Below, in pieces: positions 1 through 8,360 of a stretch of 64,000 bases of DNA (positions are counted from its first letter, which is position 1; each line of letters opens with the position of its first letter). The notes below the pieces were generated by a model. The model was not told where the DNA came from, made no database searches, and saw only the letters and a program-made list of their open reading frames with translations. The position numbers and the translations under genes are program-made. This stretch comes from Thiobacillus sp. UBA3361 (GTDB taxonomy: Bacteria; Pseudomonadota; Gammaproteobacteria; Burkholderiales; Thiobacillaceae): contig DEQR01000003.1 of assembly GCA_002360535.1 (NCBI GenBank), forward strand, positions 11,970 to 75,969. The letters are read 5' to 3'.

Positions 1-901
1 CATTGATGTGCGCCAGTAGCGGCGACTGGGTACGGATCACCGCGCCGGTCTCGCGTACCGCGCGGATGGCCTTGCGCACGGGCTCGGGCCGCAACTCCCG
101 GGGATGGTTGAAGTGGGCCATGACGGCCAGGTGCTTGCCGGCATCCGCCACCCTGCGGAACAGGGCGAGGACCTCCCCCGCGTCCTTGTCGGTGAGGTAG
201 CGGTAGGGCCAGAAGCTCAACGACTTGGTGCCGATGCGGATGTGGCGCAGGTTGGGCAGGTCGGCCGCCAGCAACGGCTCGAAGTATTCCGCCAGGTGCC
301 GGGCCGACATGATCATGGGATCACCCCCGGTAAACAGCACGTCCGTCACGCGTGGGTTGGCCTTGAGGTACTCCACCAGCCGTTCCACCTCCCGGCTGGC
401 GAATTTCAGCTCGGCCTGGCCAACGAACTGCGGCCAGCGGAAGCAGAAGCTGCAATAGGCATGGCAGGTCTGGCCCTGGCTGGGGAAGAACAACACGGTC
501 TCCCGGTACTTGTGCTGCATACCGTCCAGCGGCTCCCCCTCCAGGGTCGGGATGTTGTGACTCACCTGCCCGGCCGGATGGGGATTGAGGCCGGCGCGGA
601 TGCGGTTCGCCGCCACCTTGACCACGGACGCGTCGGCACCTTCCTGGAGCAGTCCGGCGATTTCGGCGTAATGCTCCGACCGCAGCATGCCTCGCTGGGG
701 GAAGGTCAGCACGAACAGGGGATCGTCGGGTGCCTGGTCCCAGTCGATCAATTGTTCGATCACGAAGCTGTTGGTCTTGAACGGCAGCACATGGCCGACC
801 ACCTCGATGTCGAACTTGACCTCCTCGGGCAGCATCGCCATCTGCGGAATGTCGCGGAAGTTGCTCAGGGAATAGGCCTTGTAGGGGCTATGCGGTGGCA
901 T
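1..901 (-). CDS. KamA-family radical SAM aminomutase-like enzyme (3' end outside window)
   Basis: Radical SAM enzyme of the lysine 2,3-aminomutase (KamA) family; known members interconvert alpha- and beta-amino acids using a [4Fe-4S] cluster, SAM and PLP. The open frame starts at an ATG at 901 and runs off the left edge after 300 codons, so the C-terminus with the PLP lysine is not visible. The cluster motif reads CHAYCSFC (CxxxCxxC) and is followed by FRWPQF, and further on FTGGDP and HFNHPREL, all typical of KamA. The substrate cannot be told from this part: lysine, glutamate or another amino acid are open. It is not expected to be the EF-P lysyl-modifying EpmB, because the EF-P of this genome has Arg32 and an EarP partner. 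It is divergent from a PLP aminotransferase with about 110 bp between them, which suggests a shared pathway. Confidence 0.85.
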   Translation of the reverse strand, partial: MPPHSPYKAYSLSNFRDIPQMAMLPEEVKFDIEVVGHVLPFKTNSFVIEQLIDWDQAPDDPLFVLTFPQRGMLRSEHYAEIAGLLQEGADASVVKVAANRIRAGLNPHPAGQVSHNIPTLEGEPLDGMQHKYRETVLFFPSQGQTCHAYCSFCFRWPQFVGQAELKFASREVERLVEYLKANPRVTDVLFTGGDPMIMSARHLAEYFEPLLAADLPNLRHIRIGTKSLSFWPYRYLTDKDAGEVLALFRRVADAGKHLAVMAHFNHPRELRPEPVRKAIRAVRETGAVIRTQSPLLAHIN

Positions 902-1014
902 GGGGAATCCTCGGGTGAAAGCGTCGCGACATGGGCGCGGCGCGGAATGGATGTTTCTTGGCGGGGATACTTCCCCTATTCTGATATTGGATCACATTTG
1001 CACAAAGCTAGTTC

Positions 1015-2310
1015 ATGGGACGTAAAACCACCTCTCCGGACATCCATCTCAACCTGAACGTGCGTGGCCTCAAACAATCGGCCACCCTGGCCATCAACGA
1101 GAAGAGCGCGCAGATGATCCGGGAGGGTCACCAGGTCTATCGCCTGGGTCTGGGCCAGTCGCCCTTCCCCGTACCGCAGCCGGTGGTGGACGAATTGCGC
1201 GCCAACGCCCACCAGAAGGACTACCTCCCGGTGCGCGGCCTACCCGCCTTGCGCGAGGCGGTGGCAGGCTACCACCGGCGGCTCCACGGCATCGAGCGCA
1301 GCGCCGGCGACGTGCTGGTGGGGCCGGGCTCCAAGGAACTGATGTTCATCCTGCAACTGGTGTATTACGGCGACCTGCTCATCCCCACCCCCAGCTGGGT
1401 GTCCTACGCGCCCCAGGCCAAAATCGTCGGCCGGCAGATCCACTGGGTCTCCACCCGTCCCGATAACGACTGGCGGCTGATGCCAGACGAGCTGGACCGG
1501 CTGTGCCGAGACGACCGGCGCCGGCCGCGCATCCTCATCCTCAACTACCCCTCCAACCCCACCGGCGACAGCTACACCATTGATGAGCTCAAGGCCCTGG
1601 CCAGAGTGGCGCGCAAGTACAAGGTGATCCTTCTGTCTGACGAGATCTATGGCGAACTGCACCATCGCGGGCAGCACGTGTCCATTGCCCGCTTCTATCC
1701 GGAAGGCACCATCATCAGCGGTGGTCTCTCCAAATGGTGCGGCGCGGGGGGCTGGCGGCTGGGCACCTTCGTGTTCCCGCCATGCATGCGCTGGCTGCTG
1801 GAGGCCATGGCCACCGTGGCCAGCGAGACCTACACCTCCACCAGCGCCCCCATACAGTACGCCGCCGTGCGCGCCTTTTCCGGCGGTATGGAGATGGAGC
1901 AATACCTGGCGCAGTCGCGCCGCGTGCTGCGCCACCTGGGCCGCCATGTCTGGCGCCGGCTCAAGACCGCGGGCGCCACGGTGTCCGGGCCGGTGGGCGG
2001 GTTCTATCTGTTCCCGGACTTCACGCCCCTGCGCGAGCGGCTGGCGGCGCGCGGCATCCGCGACAGCGCGGCCCTCGCCGACGTCCTGCTCCAGGAAACC
2101 GGCGTGGCCGGTTTGCCGGGCGTCCAATTCGGCCGCCCACCCGAGGAGTTGACCCTGCGCCTCGCCTATGTGGATTTCGACGGCGCGCGCGCCCTGATGG
2201 CCGCCCAGCAGGTTCCCCTCGGCAAGGAACTGGACAAGGCCTTCCTCGAACTCTACTGCCCGAATGTGATCCGCGCCGTGGATGCCATGGCTAAGTGGCT
2301 TACTCGTTAG
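1015..2310 (+). CDS. Class I/II PLP-dependent aminotransferase
   Basis: Fold-type I aminotransferase of 431 aa, the size of the class I/II family. Visible landmarks are the NYPSNPTG motif (substrate and PLP contacts), LLSDEIYGEL (the PLP-pyridine Asp and the Tyr) and SGGLSKWCGAGGWRLG with the Schiff-base lysine. It should transfer the amino group of an amino acid to a 2-oxo acid; the substrate is unknown. The ATG at 1015 has no strong Shine-Dalgarno and a later start is possible. The gene is divergent from the KamA-like enzyme, and the pair could make or break down a beta-amino acid (inference). It is a different aminotransferase from dapC further along, with low similarity outside the family motifs. 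Confidence 0.85.
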   Translation: MGRKTTSPDIHLNLNVRGLKQSATLAINEKSAQMIREGHQVYRLGLGQSPFPVPQPVVDELRANAHQKDYLPVRGLPALREAVAGYHRRLHGIERSAGDVLVGPGSKELMFILQLVYYGDLLIPTPSWVSYAPQAKIVGRQIHWVSTRPDNDWRLMPDELDRLCRDDRRRPRILILNYPSNPTGDSYTIDELKALARVARKYKVILLSDEIYGELHHRGQHVSIARFYPEGTIISGGLSKWCGAGGWRLGTFVFPPCMRWLLEAMATVASETYTSTSAPIQYAAVRAFSGGMEMEQYLAQSRRVLRHLGRHVWRRLKTAGATVSGPVGGFYLFPDFTPLRERLAARGIRDSAALADVLLQETGVAGLPGVQFGRPPEELTLRLAYVDFDGARALMAAQQVPLGKELDKAFLELYCPNVIRAVDAMAKWLTR

Positions 2311-2343
2311 GGCGTGCTACCCAGGGGGTGGCTGTCCGCGAGT

Positions 2344-2688
2344 TCAGCCGGCCCCCAGGAAGGCGGCGGCCAGGTAGTCGGGCATGCGGCGCACCACCCG
2401 GACCGGCTGCCAGACGGGGGCCTCCCCGATCTGCGGGTCTGTCCCGTGCTCGAACATGACATCCAGGTACTTGCCCACCTCCAGTTCGCCTCCCGACAAA
2501 TCCTGGCGAATACTGATGCGGACCCCACCCTCGCTCATGTCCACGGTGGCCCCATGCGCCACCAGTACCCCGTAGGCATAGACTTGCACGCCTACGCTCG
2601 TATCGCTGCGCCGGCTCATGCGGCGCTCTACGTGAGTGGCGCCCATTGGTCGATCCATTTCGATAGTCACACCCGCCTCCACCATCAA
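2344..2688 (-). CDS. PilZ-domain protein
   Basis: Small soluble protein of about 114 aa made almost entirely of a PilZ-like domain. The two c-di-GMP-contact motifs are present in spirit: an arginine cluster RRMSRRSD near residue 25 and DMSEGGVRI (D/NxSxxG) some 25 residues later. PilZ proteins bind c-di-GMP and pass the signal to motility, secretion or polysaccharide machinery. The frame opens with TTG-ATG at 2688/2685; ribosome-binding sites are weak, so the start is uncertain. It lies downstream of, and on the same strand as, the HDOD/GGDEF gene, but about 230 bp separate them, so an operon is not clear. The 231 bp between 2689 and 2919 contain nothing I can identify. Confidence 0.7.
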   Translation of the reverse strand: MMVEAGVTIEMDRPMGATHVERRMSRRSDTSVGVQVYAYGVLVAHGATVDMSEGGVRISIRQDLSGGELEVGKYLDVMFEHGTDPQIGEAPVWQPVRVVRRMPDYLAAAFLGAG

Positions 2689-2919
2689 CCTGCCATTGCG
2701 TTCACCGCGACTCCGCTCCCGACGATGATTGCCGGGAGGGGGCCAGGCTCCGGAAAAACCCCTCTTTCATGCGGCGTCTTATCGTTTGCTACATCATAGT
2801 CTGGGCGGGTGAATGTGGCGCGGTATCGCCCGAACAACCGGAAATATCCAGCGGCGGCGCGCCGGGAGCGACCGATCCGCACCGGGAGGGCTGGGCGCTG
2901 GGGGAATGGAACCGCCGGC

Positions 2920-4824
2920 CTATGCGGGCAGATCCGTCGTCCACGCCACCAGCCTGTCCCGACCCCCGGCCTTGGCCGCGTACAGGGCCCGGTCGGCGCG
3001 CTGGATGAGGGCCTCCACCTGGGCCATGCCCTTGTCCATCTCCGTCAGGCCGATGCTCATGGTGATGTGGAAACGCTGCCCCGCCTTGCCGAACAACTCC
3101 TTGCGCACGGCCTCCAGGAGGCGTTCTCCGAGCAGCCGGGCCTCGGTCGGGCCGGTGTGTGGACACACCAGACAGAACTCCTCGCCACCGTAGCGGAACA
3201 CCACGTCGTTGCGGCGGCAGACCCGTTCGATGACGGCGGCCACCTGGGCGAGCACCTGGTCGCCCACCTCGTGGCCGTAACTGTCGTTCACCTTCTTGAA
3301 GTGGTCCACGTCCAGCATCATGCAGGTCAGCGGCGTGCCGTTATGGCCGGCGAAGGACCACTCCTGACGGAACCGATCCAGGCCATAGCGCCGGTTGGCC
3401 ACCTGGGTCAGGGGGTCGGTGAGGGCCTCCTGCATCAGACGCCGGTTGCTGCGCGCCCATTCGCCGGAACCGCGGATGGTGGATTCCCGCTCGGCGCGCA
3501 CCGCCCCCTGCAATGCCACCACCCGCTGGGCGGCGTTCAGGCGGGCCAACAGAGCCGCCTCGCTGAAATCGGTGAGCAGGTAGTCGGAGGCGCCGGCCAG
3601 CATCAGCCGGGCCACTTCCGCCTCCTGATCGGGCGGCACCAGGGCGATGCAGTAGGCCTGACGGCCGTGCTCCGTGGCGCGCAGGTCGCGCAGCAGTTCC
3701 ACGCCTCGGCCCGGCTCGCGGGGAATCTCCACCATCATGAGGTCGGTGGGGGTGTCCCGCAGCAGGCGTTGGGCGCCGTCCCGGTCGGCGGCCAGGCTCA
3801 CCCGCAGGCCCATGGCGTCCAGGGTATCGGCCAGGGTCCTCAGCAGTTGGGCGCTGTGGGCCACCAGGGCGACGCGCATGGGCAGCACCACCAGGGCGGC
3901 CATCTCGCCTTCCTGCGGCTGCGAACTGAGCAGGGTGCGGATGTCGCTGAATTCCCGCGTCGGCAGGCGCAGCTCACGGCCCCAGTCCTGCCACTCCTTG
4001 ACCACTTGCTCCACCAGCGGCGGCAGCTCGTGGGCCTCCAGGCCCAGCTGGGCGGCGGCGTGGTAGAGGGCGGGCACCTGCTCCCAGCGCTGGGCGTGAT
4101 CCAGGTTGAGCAGCTGGCCGACGCGGGCGGACAGGTGCAGGGCGGCGGTCAGGGCCTGCACCCGCGAGCCGGCGGGGAACGGCGCCTCCCCCGGCAACTC
4201 CTGGTAACGCACGGCCTGGTGGAAGATCTCCGGCAGGCCCCAGTCCTCCAGCAGATCGGAGGACAGGCCGGCATGATCCACGCCGAAGCGTTCCGTCTCC
4301 GCAGCGCGCAGGGCCGGTTCCGGGAGGCCGCGTTCCAGCAGTTCGCCGTATTCCAGCGGGAAGGCCGTGGCCAGGGCCAGCCGCCCCACCCCGGAGAGCA
4401 GGCCGCAGGTGAAGGTCTCGTCGGGCGGGCACTGGGCCTGGCGAGCGACATGCTGAGCGGTGATGCCGGTGGCCAGAGAGGCGGTCCAGTAGCCGGTGTA
4501 GTCGAAGGCGGCGCAGGCGCCGCTGCGGTAATGGTCGATGAGGGAGAAGCCCAGGGCGATCTGCCGCACCCGGAAGATGCCCAGGAAGACGATGGCGTGG
4601 GCCAGCGAGGCGATGTGCCGCAAGCTGCCGCCGTGCGCCGCGTTGGCGTACTTAAGCACGCGCCCGCTCATGGCCGGGTCGGTCTGCACCAGATGGGTCA
4701 GGTTCTGGATGCTGACGTCATTGCTCTGGGTGAGCTCCAGCACCGCCAGGGCCACGCCCTTGGGGGAGGGCAGCAGCCCGGAGGCCTTGAGCTCCTCGAA
4801 GCGTTGCTTGGCGTGTTCGATCAT
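2920..4824 (-). CDS. HDOD - pseudo-receiver - GGDEF diguanylate cyclase
   Basis: Three-domain signalling protein, 634 aa from the ATG at 4824; the frame extends 35 codons further upstream but that part is arginine-rich and family-unlike. Residues about 15-215 are an HDOD domain (a catalytically dead HD relative). Residues about 316-430 look like a receiver domain, but the phosphoacceptor position in DLMMVEIPREPG is Glu366 and the acidic pair near the N-terminus is missing, so it probably cannot be phosphorylated. Residues about 465-630 are a diguanylate cyclase with an intact GGEEF (546-550) and an inhibitory I-site R537xxD540 spaced five residues before it. It should make c-di-GMP with product feedback. 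There are no membrane segments. Confidence 0.88.
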   Translation of the reverse strand: MIEHAKQRFEELKASGLLPSPKGVALAVLELTQSNDVSIQNLTHLVQTDPAMSGRVLKYANAAHGGSLRHIASLAHAIVFLGIFRVRQIALGFSLIDHYRSGACAAFDYTGYWTASLATGITAQHVARQAQCPPDETFTCGLLSGVGRLALATAFPLEYGELLERGLPEPALRAAETERFGVDHAGLSSDLLEDWGLPEIFHQAVRYQELPGEAPFPAGSRVQALTAALHLSARVGQLLNLDHAQRWEQVPALYHAAAQLGLEAHELPPLVEQVVKEWQDWGRELRLPTREFSDIRTLLSSQPQEGEMAALVVLPMRVALVAHSAQLLRTLADTLDAMGLRVSLAADRDGAQRLLRDTPTDLMMVEIPREPGRGVELLRDLRATEHGRQAYCIALVPPDQEAEVARLMLAGASDYLLTDFSEAALLARLNAAQRVVALQGAVRAERESTIRGSGEWARSNRRLMQEALTDPLTQVANRRYGLDRFRQEWSFAGHNGTPLTCMMLDVDHFKKVNDSYGHEVGDQVLAQVAAVIERVCRRNDVVFRYGGEEFCLVCPHTGPTEARLLGERLLEAVRKELFGKAGQRFHITMSIGLTEMDKGMAQVEALIQRADRALYAAKAGGRDRLVAWTTDLPA

Positions 4825-4997
4825 GGTGACGGTATCCCGGACCCTTGCGCGGCCATTGTGCCATCCAATACCACCCGCGGTACCCCTCCCGGTTGCTTGA
4901 TGCCATGCGCGGGGTGCGCGTGCCGTCACGGACAGCGCGGACCGGGGTGCTATGATCGATCCGGCCCGGCCAACCGTCGCATTTCAGGAGATCGTCC

Positions 4998-6233
4998 ATG
5001 CCCGAAAACGAACAGCCCTCCGTGGCGCCCCTCACCCCCCCGGAACCGGTACGGGCCGTCGAACCGGAAGCCGCCGCCCGCATGGTGCAGCTGGACCCGC
5101 AGGCGATCCCCGACCTGGATGCCCAAGTGGAAGCCTTCATCAACGACACCCTCACCCTGGACAAGCACGACCGGGCCTTCAGGGAGCGGGTGGAGAGCAT
5201 CCACCGCATGGGCAACGCCGACATGGCCAGGGCGGCCGGCGTCAGCAACCGCATGCTGGAGCGGCCGGTGAAGCTGATGGACGACGGCCTGTTCAGCTCC
5301 GGCTCGGCCATCGGCAAGGGCCTGGTGGAGTTGCGCCAGCGCATCGACGAACTGAACCCGGCCCGCCAGGGCGACCTGTTCCAGCCGCGCAAGCTGCTGG
5401 GCATCATCCCCTTCGGCAACCGGGTGGAGGACTACTTCGACAAGTACCGCTCGGCCCAGTCCCATCTTAATGGCATCCTGGAAGCCCTGGCCGACGGCAA
5501 GGACGAGTTGCTGCGCGACAACGCCGCCATCGAGCAGGAAAAGACCGACCTGTGGGCCACCATGCAGCGCCTGGAGCAGTTCGTCTATATCGGCCGCAAG
5601 CTGGACGACAAACTCTCCGGGCGGGTGGCAGAGATTGAGGCAACGGACCCGGAGAAGGCGCGCATCGTCAAGGAAGAGCTGCTGTTCTACACCCGCCAGA
5701 AGGTCACCGACCTGCTCACCCAGTTGTCGGTGAGCGTGCAGGGTTACCTGGCCCTGGACATGATCCGCAAGAACAACCTGGAACTGATCAAGGGCGTCGA
5801 TCGCGCCTCCACCACCACGGTCTCCGCCCTGCGCACGGCGGTAGTGGTGGCCCAGGCCCTGACCAACCAGAAGCTTGTGCTGGAACAGGTCAGCGCCCTG
5901 AACACCACCACCGGCGACATGATCGCCGCCACCGGCGAGATGCTGAAGACCCAGAGCGTGGCCATCCACGAACAGGCCAGCGGCGCCATGATCGGCATCG
6001 ACAAGCTGCAACAGGCCTTCGACAACGTGTTCGCCACCATGGACATGATCTCCGCCTACAAGGTCCAGGCCCTGGACAGCATGAAACAGACCGTCAACGC
6101 CCTCACAGAACAGGTACACAAGGCACAGAAATACGTGGATCAGGTGCGGGAGGACGAGGCACGACAGGCGGCGCGGAGTGGAACCGAAAAGGCCGGAGTG
6201 GTCAGGATTCGGGAAGGGGACGAAGCGAATTGA
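4998..6233 (+). CDS. TelA/KlaA-family toxic anion resistance protein
   Basis: A 411-aa protein of the TelA (toxic anion resistance, PF05816-type) family: helical throughout, with the family's conserved core around residues 105-345 (FQPRKLLGIIPFGNRVEDYF, LYTRQKVTDLL-like stretch, VQGYLALDMIRKNN, TTTVSALRTAVVVAQALTNQK). Family members are linked to tellurite and other stress resistance, though the mechanism is poorly known. A good Shine-Dalgarno (CAGGAG) sits about 8 nt before the ATG. It is divergent from the HDOD/GGDEF gene and stands alone here, without the TerD or other ter genes that accompany some homologues. No signal peptide or membrane segment is seen. Confidence 0.88.
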   Translation: MPENEQPSVAPLTPPEPVRAVEPEAAARMVQLDPQAIPDLDAQVEAFINDTLTLDKHDRAFRERVESIHRMGNADMARAAGVSNRMLERPVKLMDDGLFSSGSAIGKGLVELRQRIDELNPARQGDLFQPRKLLGIIPFGNRVEDYFDKYRSAQSHLNGILEALADGKDELLRDNAAIEQEKTDLWATMQRLEQFVYIGRKLDDKLSGRVAEIEATDPEKARIVKEELLFYTRQKVTDLLTQLSVSVQGYLALDMIRKNNLELIKGVDRASTTTVSALRTAVVVAQALTNQKLVLEQVSALNTTTGDMIAATGEMLKTQSVAIHEQASGAMIGIDKLQQAFDNVFATMDMISAYKVQALDSMKQTVNALTEQVHKAQKYVDQVREDEARQAARSGTEKAGVVRIREGDEAN

Positions 6234-6621
6234 ATCTTTCCGAAGGAAAGGAAATAGTTACATTCCAATTCCTGATTTCGCGTGATTCCGATGAACTTGG
6301 GCGAACCGGGCGACGGGCCGAATATCGCCAGGACGGTTCACACTGTTCGCCCTCCGGAGCATGGAAGTGCTGAAGTCGCCAGGTCGCGCGGCATCCGCTT
6401 GCGCCCTGCATAAAACAACTCGATGCTGCCGCTGGCGACGCCTGCGTCCTCACATCCTGCGTATGGTGATCGACCAGGCTGTCCAGCACGACCATGATGG
6501 CCATGCTCTCGTCCTCCATGCGCGACAGGACCTCCGCCACGCCCTTAGCGACCCCAGCCAGCCGCTTTGAGCGGCTCACAATCTAATGCCCCCGGCTCTG
6601 CCGGGGGATACTTACCAGGTT
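6234..6621. other. 388-bp intergenic stretch; no convincing gene
   Basis: No gene can be supported here. A minus-strand GTG-initiated frame (6579 to 6202) encodes about 125 aa that start MSRSKRLAGVAKGV and then become low-complexity and family-unlike, and it overlaps the end of telA; it may be a decayed gene fragment. Two G+C-rich hairpins lie at 6560-6576 and 6589-6607. Confidence 0.4.
6589..6607 (-). terminator. Hairpin just past the MCP gene, possible terminator
   Basis: Perfect 8-bp stem CCCCCGGC/GCCGGGGG with a 3-nt loop, 15 nt beyond the stop codon of the minus-strand MCP gene. No T-tract follows on either strand, so it may be a weak terminator or an mRNA 3'-end stabiliser. Confidence 0.4.
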
Positions 6622-8079
6622 TCAAGTGGGGCCCGAAATGGCCTTCTCCGTATGACGAATGAGTTCCCGCAACTCACGGGAAGTGTCTCGAAGCCGGCCG
6701 CTCGCATGGCCTAGTAACGCCAGCATGGCGTGGTTCGCCTCTACAACCGACGAAATGGCTTCCATGTTGGTTGTGATGCCCTGAGTTGCGCTTGATTGCT
6801 GCTTCAATAAAGCGATTGTGTTGTTCGCGGCGTCAGCAGCCGCACCGCTGGCATCCGTAATACGCGGCAGTATCGTGGTGCTATGGCTGATCTTCGCAAG
6901 ACTGTTTGCCATGGCCTTGGTGACATGGTCCATGGCATCGACCGCCTCTTGGGTACGCGCGACGACTGCCGTCACCGTAGTATTGATTTCGGCGGTCCTA
7001 GCCGTCGTGCGGTCGGCCAGATTACGTACTTCATCCGCCACGACAGAAAAGCCACGTCCCTGTTCGCCAGCCCGAGCAGCCTCAATTGAGGCGTTTAATG
7101 CAAGCAGATTGGTTTGATCGGCAATCTCCTTGATCACCTTGGCGAACCCACCGACGCTCACGACGTCTGCATTCACTGCGGCTATCTTGACCTGCGCCTG
7201 CTTCACCGCCACCGCCACCTGGCTACTGCTGCGATTGCCTTCCTGCAGCGTCACCAATGTTTCCTGTGCCATCTGATCGGTCTCGTGAACCGCCTTCAAG
7301 CTGATATCTGTCCCCACAGCTATCTCGCTGATGGAAACGCTCAGCTCTTCCATCGCGGCCGTGATTTCGCCAAAACGCTCGGATTGCTCTTGAGAGGCGT
7401 GGGCAAGAGCGTTGAATGCCTTGTCCAGTTCCAAGGCTCGGCGCTCCATTTCCTCTGAAGATACAAGTACATCCGCGAACGTGGCACGCAGATGGATGCG
7501 CAATGCCTCCAGTTGGCAAAACAAGGGGGCAAGGCTCTTCCCCTGCCCTTGAAAGCTTGTTGAGAGGTTGCCCTCATCGAGCTGCACGACTGCTTGATGC
7601 AAAGCTTTCAAGGGGTGGAGGATGCGCAGGTCCAGTATCCCTGCCCAAAGTACACAGCCGATGGCCGCTACCCCAGCCAGCCCCCACCCGGCAACTCCCC
7701 CCGCCGCTTGAGCAGCCAGGACCAGAAGGGCGAGGCCCGTGGCATACAGCCAAGATTGCCGGAATATGCCCCCCACGGGTGGTACGAAGCGTGTCGCAGG
7801 AAAAGAGGTTCGCCCTTCTTGCACGTCTCGATATAGCGCTTCGGCCTCAGATACCTGCTGCCTCGATGGGGCAGTACGCACTGATACGTATCCAACCGGA
7901 TGCCCATTTTGAGTGACGGGGGTTACGAATGCGTTTACCCAGTAGTAGTCACCGTTCTTCGTGCGGTTCTTCACCAGCCCCCGCCAGGGCTGCCCCGCCC
8001 GGATGGTGCGCCAAAGATCAGCAAAGGCGGAAGCCGGCATGTCGGGATGACGCACGATATTATGTTTCGCACCAATCAA
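6622..8079 (-). CDS. Aer-like PAS methyl-accepting chemotaxis protein, 5' end frameshifted by a G8 tract
   Basis: Energy/redox taxis transducer of the Aer type. The listed frame can start only at a TTG (8079) in the middle of a PAS domain: it reads NIVRHPDMPASAFADLW, the Aer FAD-PAS signature, then a hydrophobic segment (about residues 112-150), a HAMP-like linker, and a signalling domain with the conserved tip EIADQTNLLALNASIEAARAGE. The missing first half of PAS is encoded upstream in the same frame (to about 8212, including TYANESFVNISGF) but has no start codon. The natural start is an ATG at 8242 with Shine-Dalgarno AAGGGGAG; from it the frame meets eight Gs (8217-8224) and stops. With seven Gs the ATG would join the PAS frame and give an Aer-like protein of about 538 aa. 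The gene is therefore off, phase-variable, or hit by a homopolymer sequencing error. Confidence 0.85.
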   Translation of the reverse strand: MIGAKHNIVRHPDMPASAFADLWRTIRAGQPWRGLVKNRTKNGDYYWVNAFVTPVTQNGHPVGYVSVRTAPSRQQVSEAEALYRDVQEGRTSFPATRFVPPVGGIFRQSWLYATGLALLVLAAQAAGGVAGWGLAGVAAIGCVLWAGILDLRILHPLKALHQAVVQLDEGNLSTSFQGQGKSLAPLFCQLEALRIHLRATFADVLVSSEEMERRALELDKAFNALAHASQEQSERFGEITAAMEELSVSISEIAVGTDISLKAVHETDQMAQETLVTLQEGNRSSSQVAVAVKQAQVKIAAVNADVVSVGGFAKVIKEIADQTNLLALNASIEAARAGEQGRGFSVVADEVRNLADRTTARTAEINTTVTAVVARTQEAVDAMDHVTKAMANSLAKISHSTTILPRITDASGAAADAANNTIALLKQQSSATQGITTNMEAISSVVEANHAMLALLGHASGRLRDTSRELRELIRHTEKAISGPT

Positions 8080-8216
8080 CTCTTCGCGGCTGAATCCGCT
8101 GATGTTGACGAAGGACTCATTGGCGTAGGTAATGACGCCCCTCAGGTCCGTCTTGGTGACTATGGGACGGGTCGGATCAAGTAATTTCTCCTGGGGCGTG
8201 TGCGGCCGGCTGCTAT

Positions 8217-8224
8217 CCCCCCCC
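8217..8224 (-). repeat. Poly-G (G8) tract at the 5' end of the aerotaxis gene
   Basis: Eight consecutive C on the given strand, i.e. G8 on the coding strand, six codons after the Shine-Dalgarno-supported ATG at 8242. One G fewer would restore a single frame through the PAS domain. Poly-G tracts in this position are the classic substrate of slipped-strand phase variation. Confidence 0.8.
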
Positions 8225-8360
8225 GAACATCGAAATATCCATATTTTCTCCCCTTAGGTCATATCGAAACTGTCATGGCTTGCAAGTCGTGCCGCCAGGT
8301 GGCATTCACGAGAGGTTCCAAGGCTTTGCAGGATGCCCACGATCTGCCTGCTGTCGCCCT

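Noticed and set aside
2809..5271. Plus-strand 820-codon frame opposite the HDOD/GGDEF gene
   Set aside because: Shadow of the minus-strand coding sequence; low-complexity composition, and it crosses into telA in the wrong frame.
6202..6579. Minus-strand frame of 125 codons after telA
   Set aside because: Overlaps the end of telA, loses protein-like character after about 50 residues and has no homologue I can name; kept only as a possible remnant.
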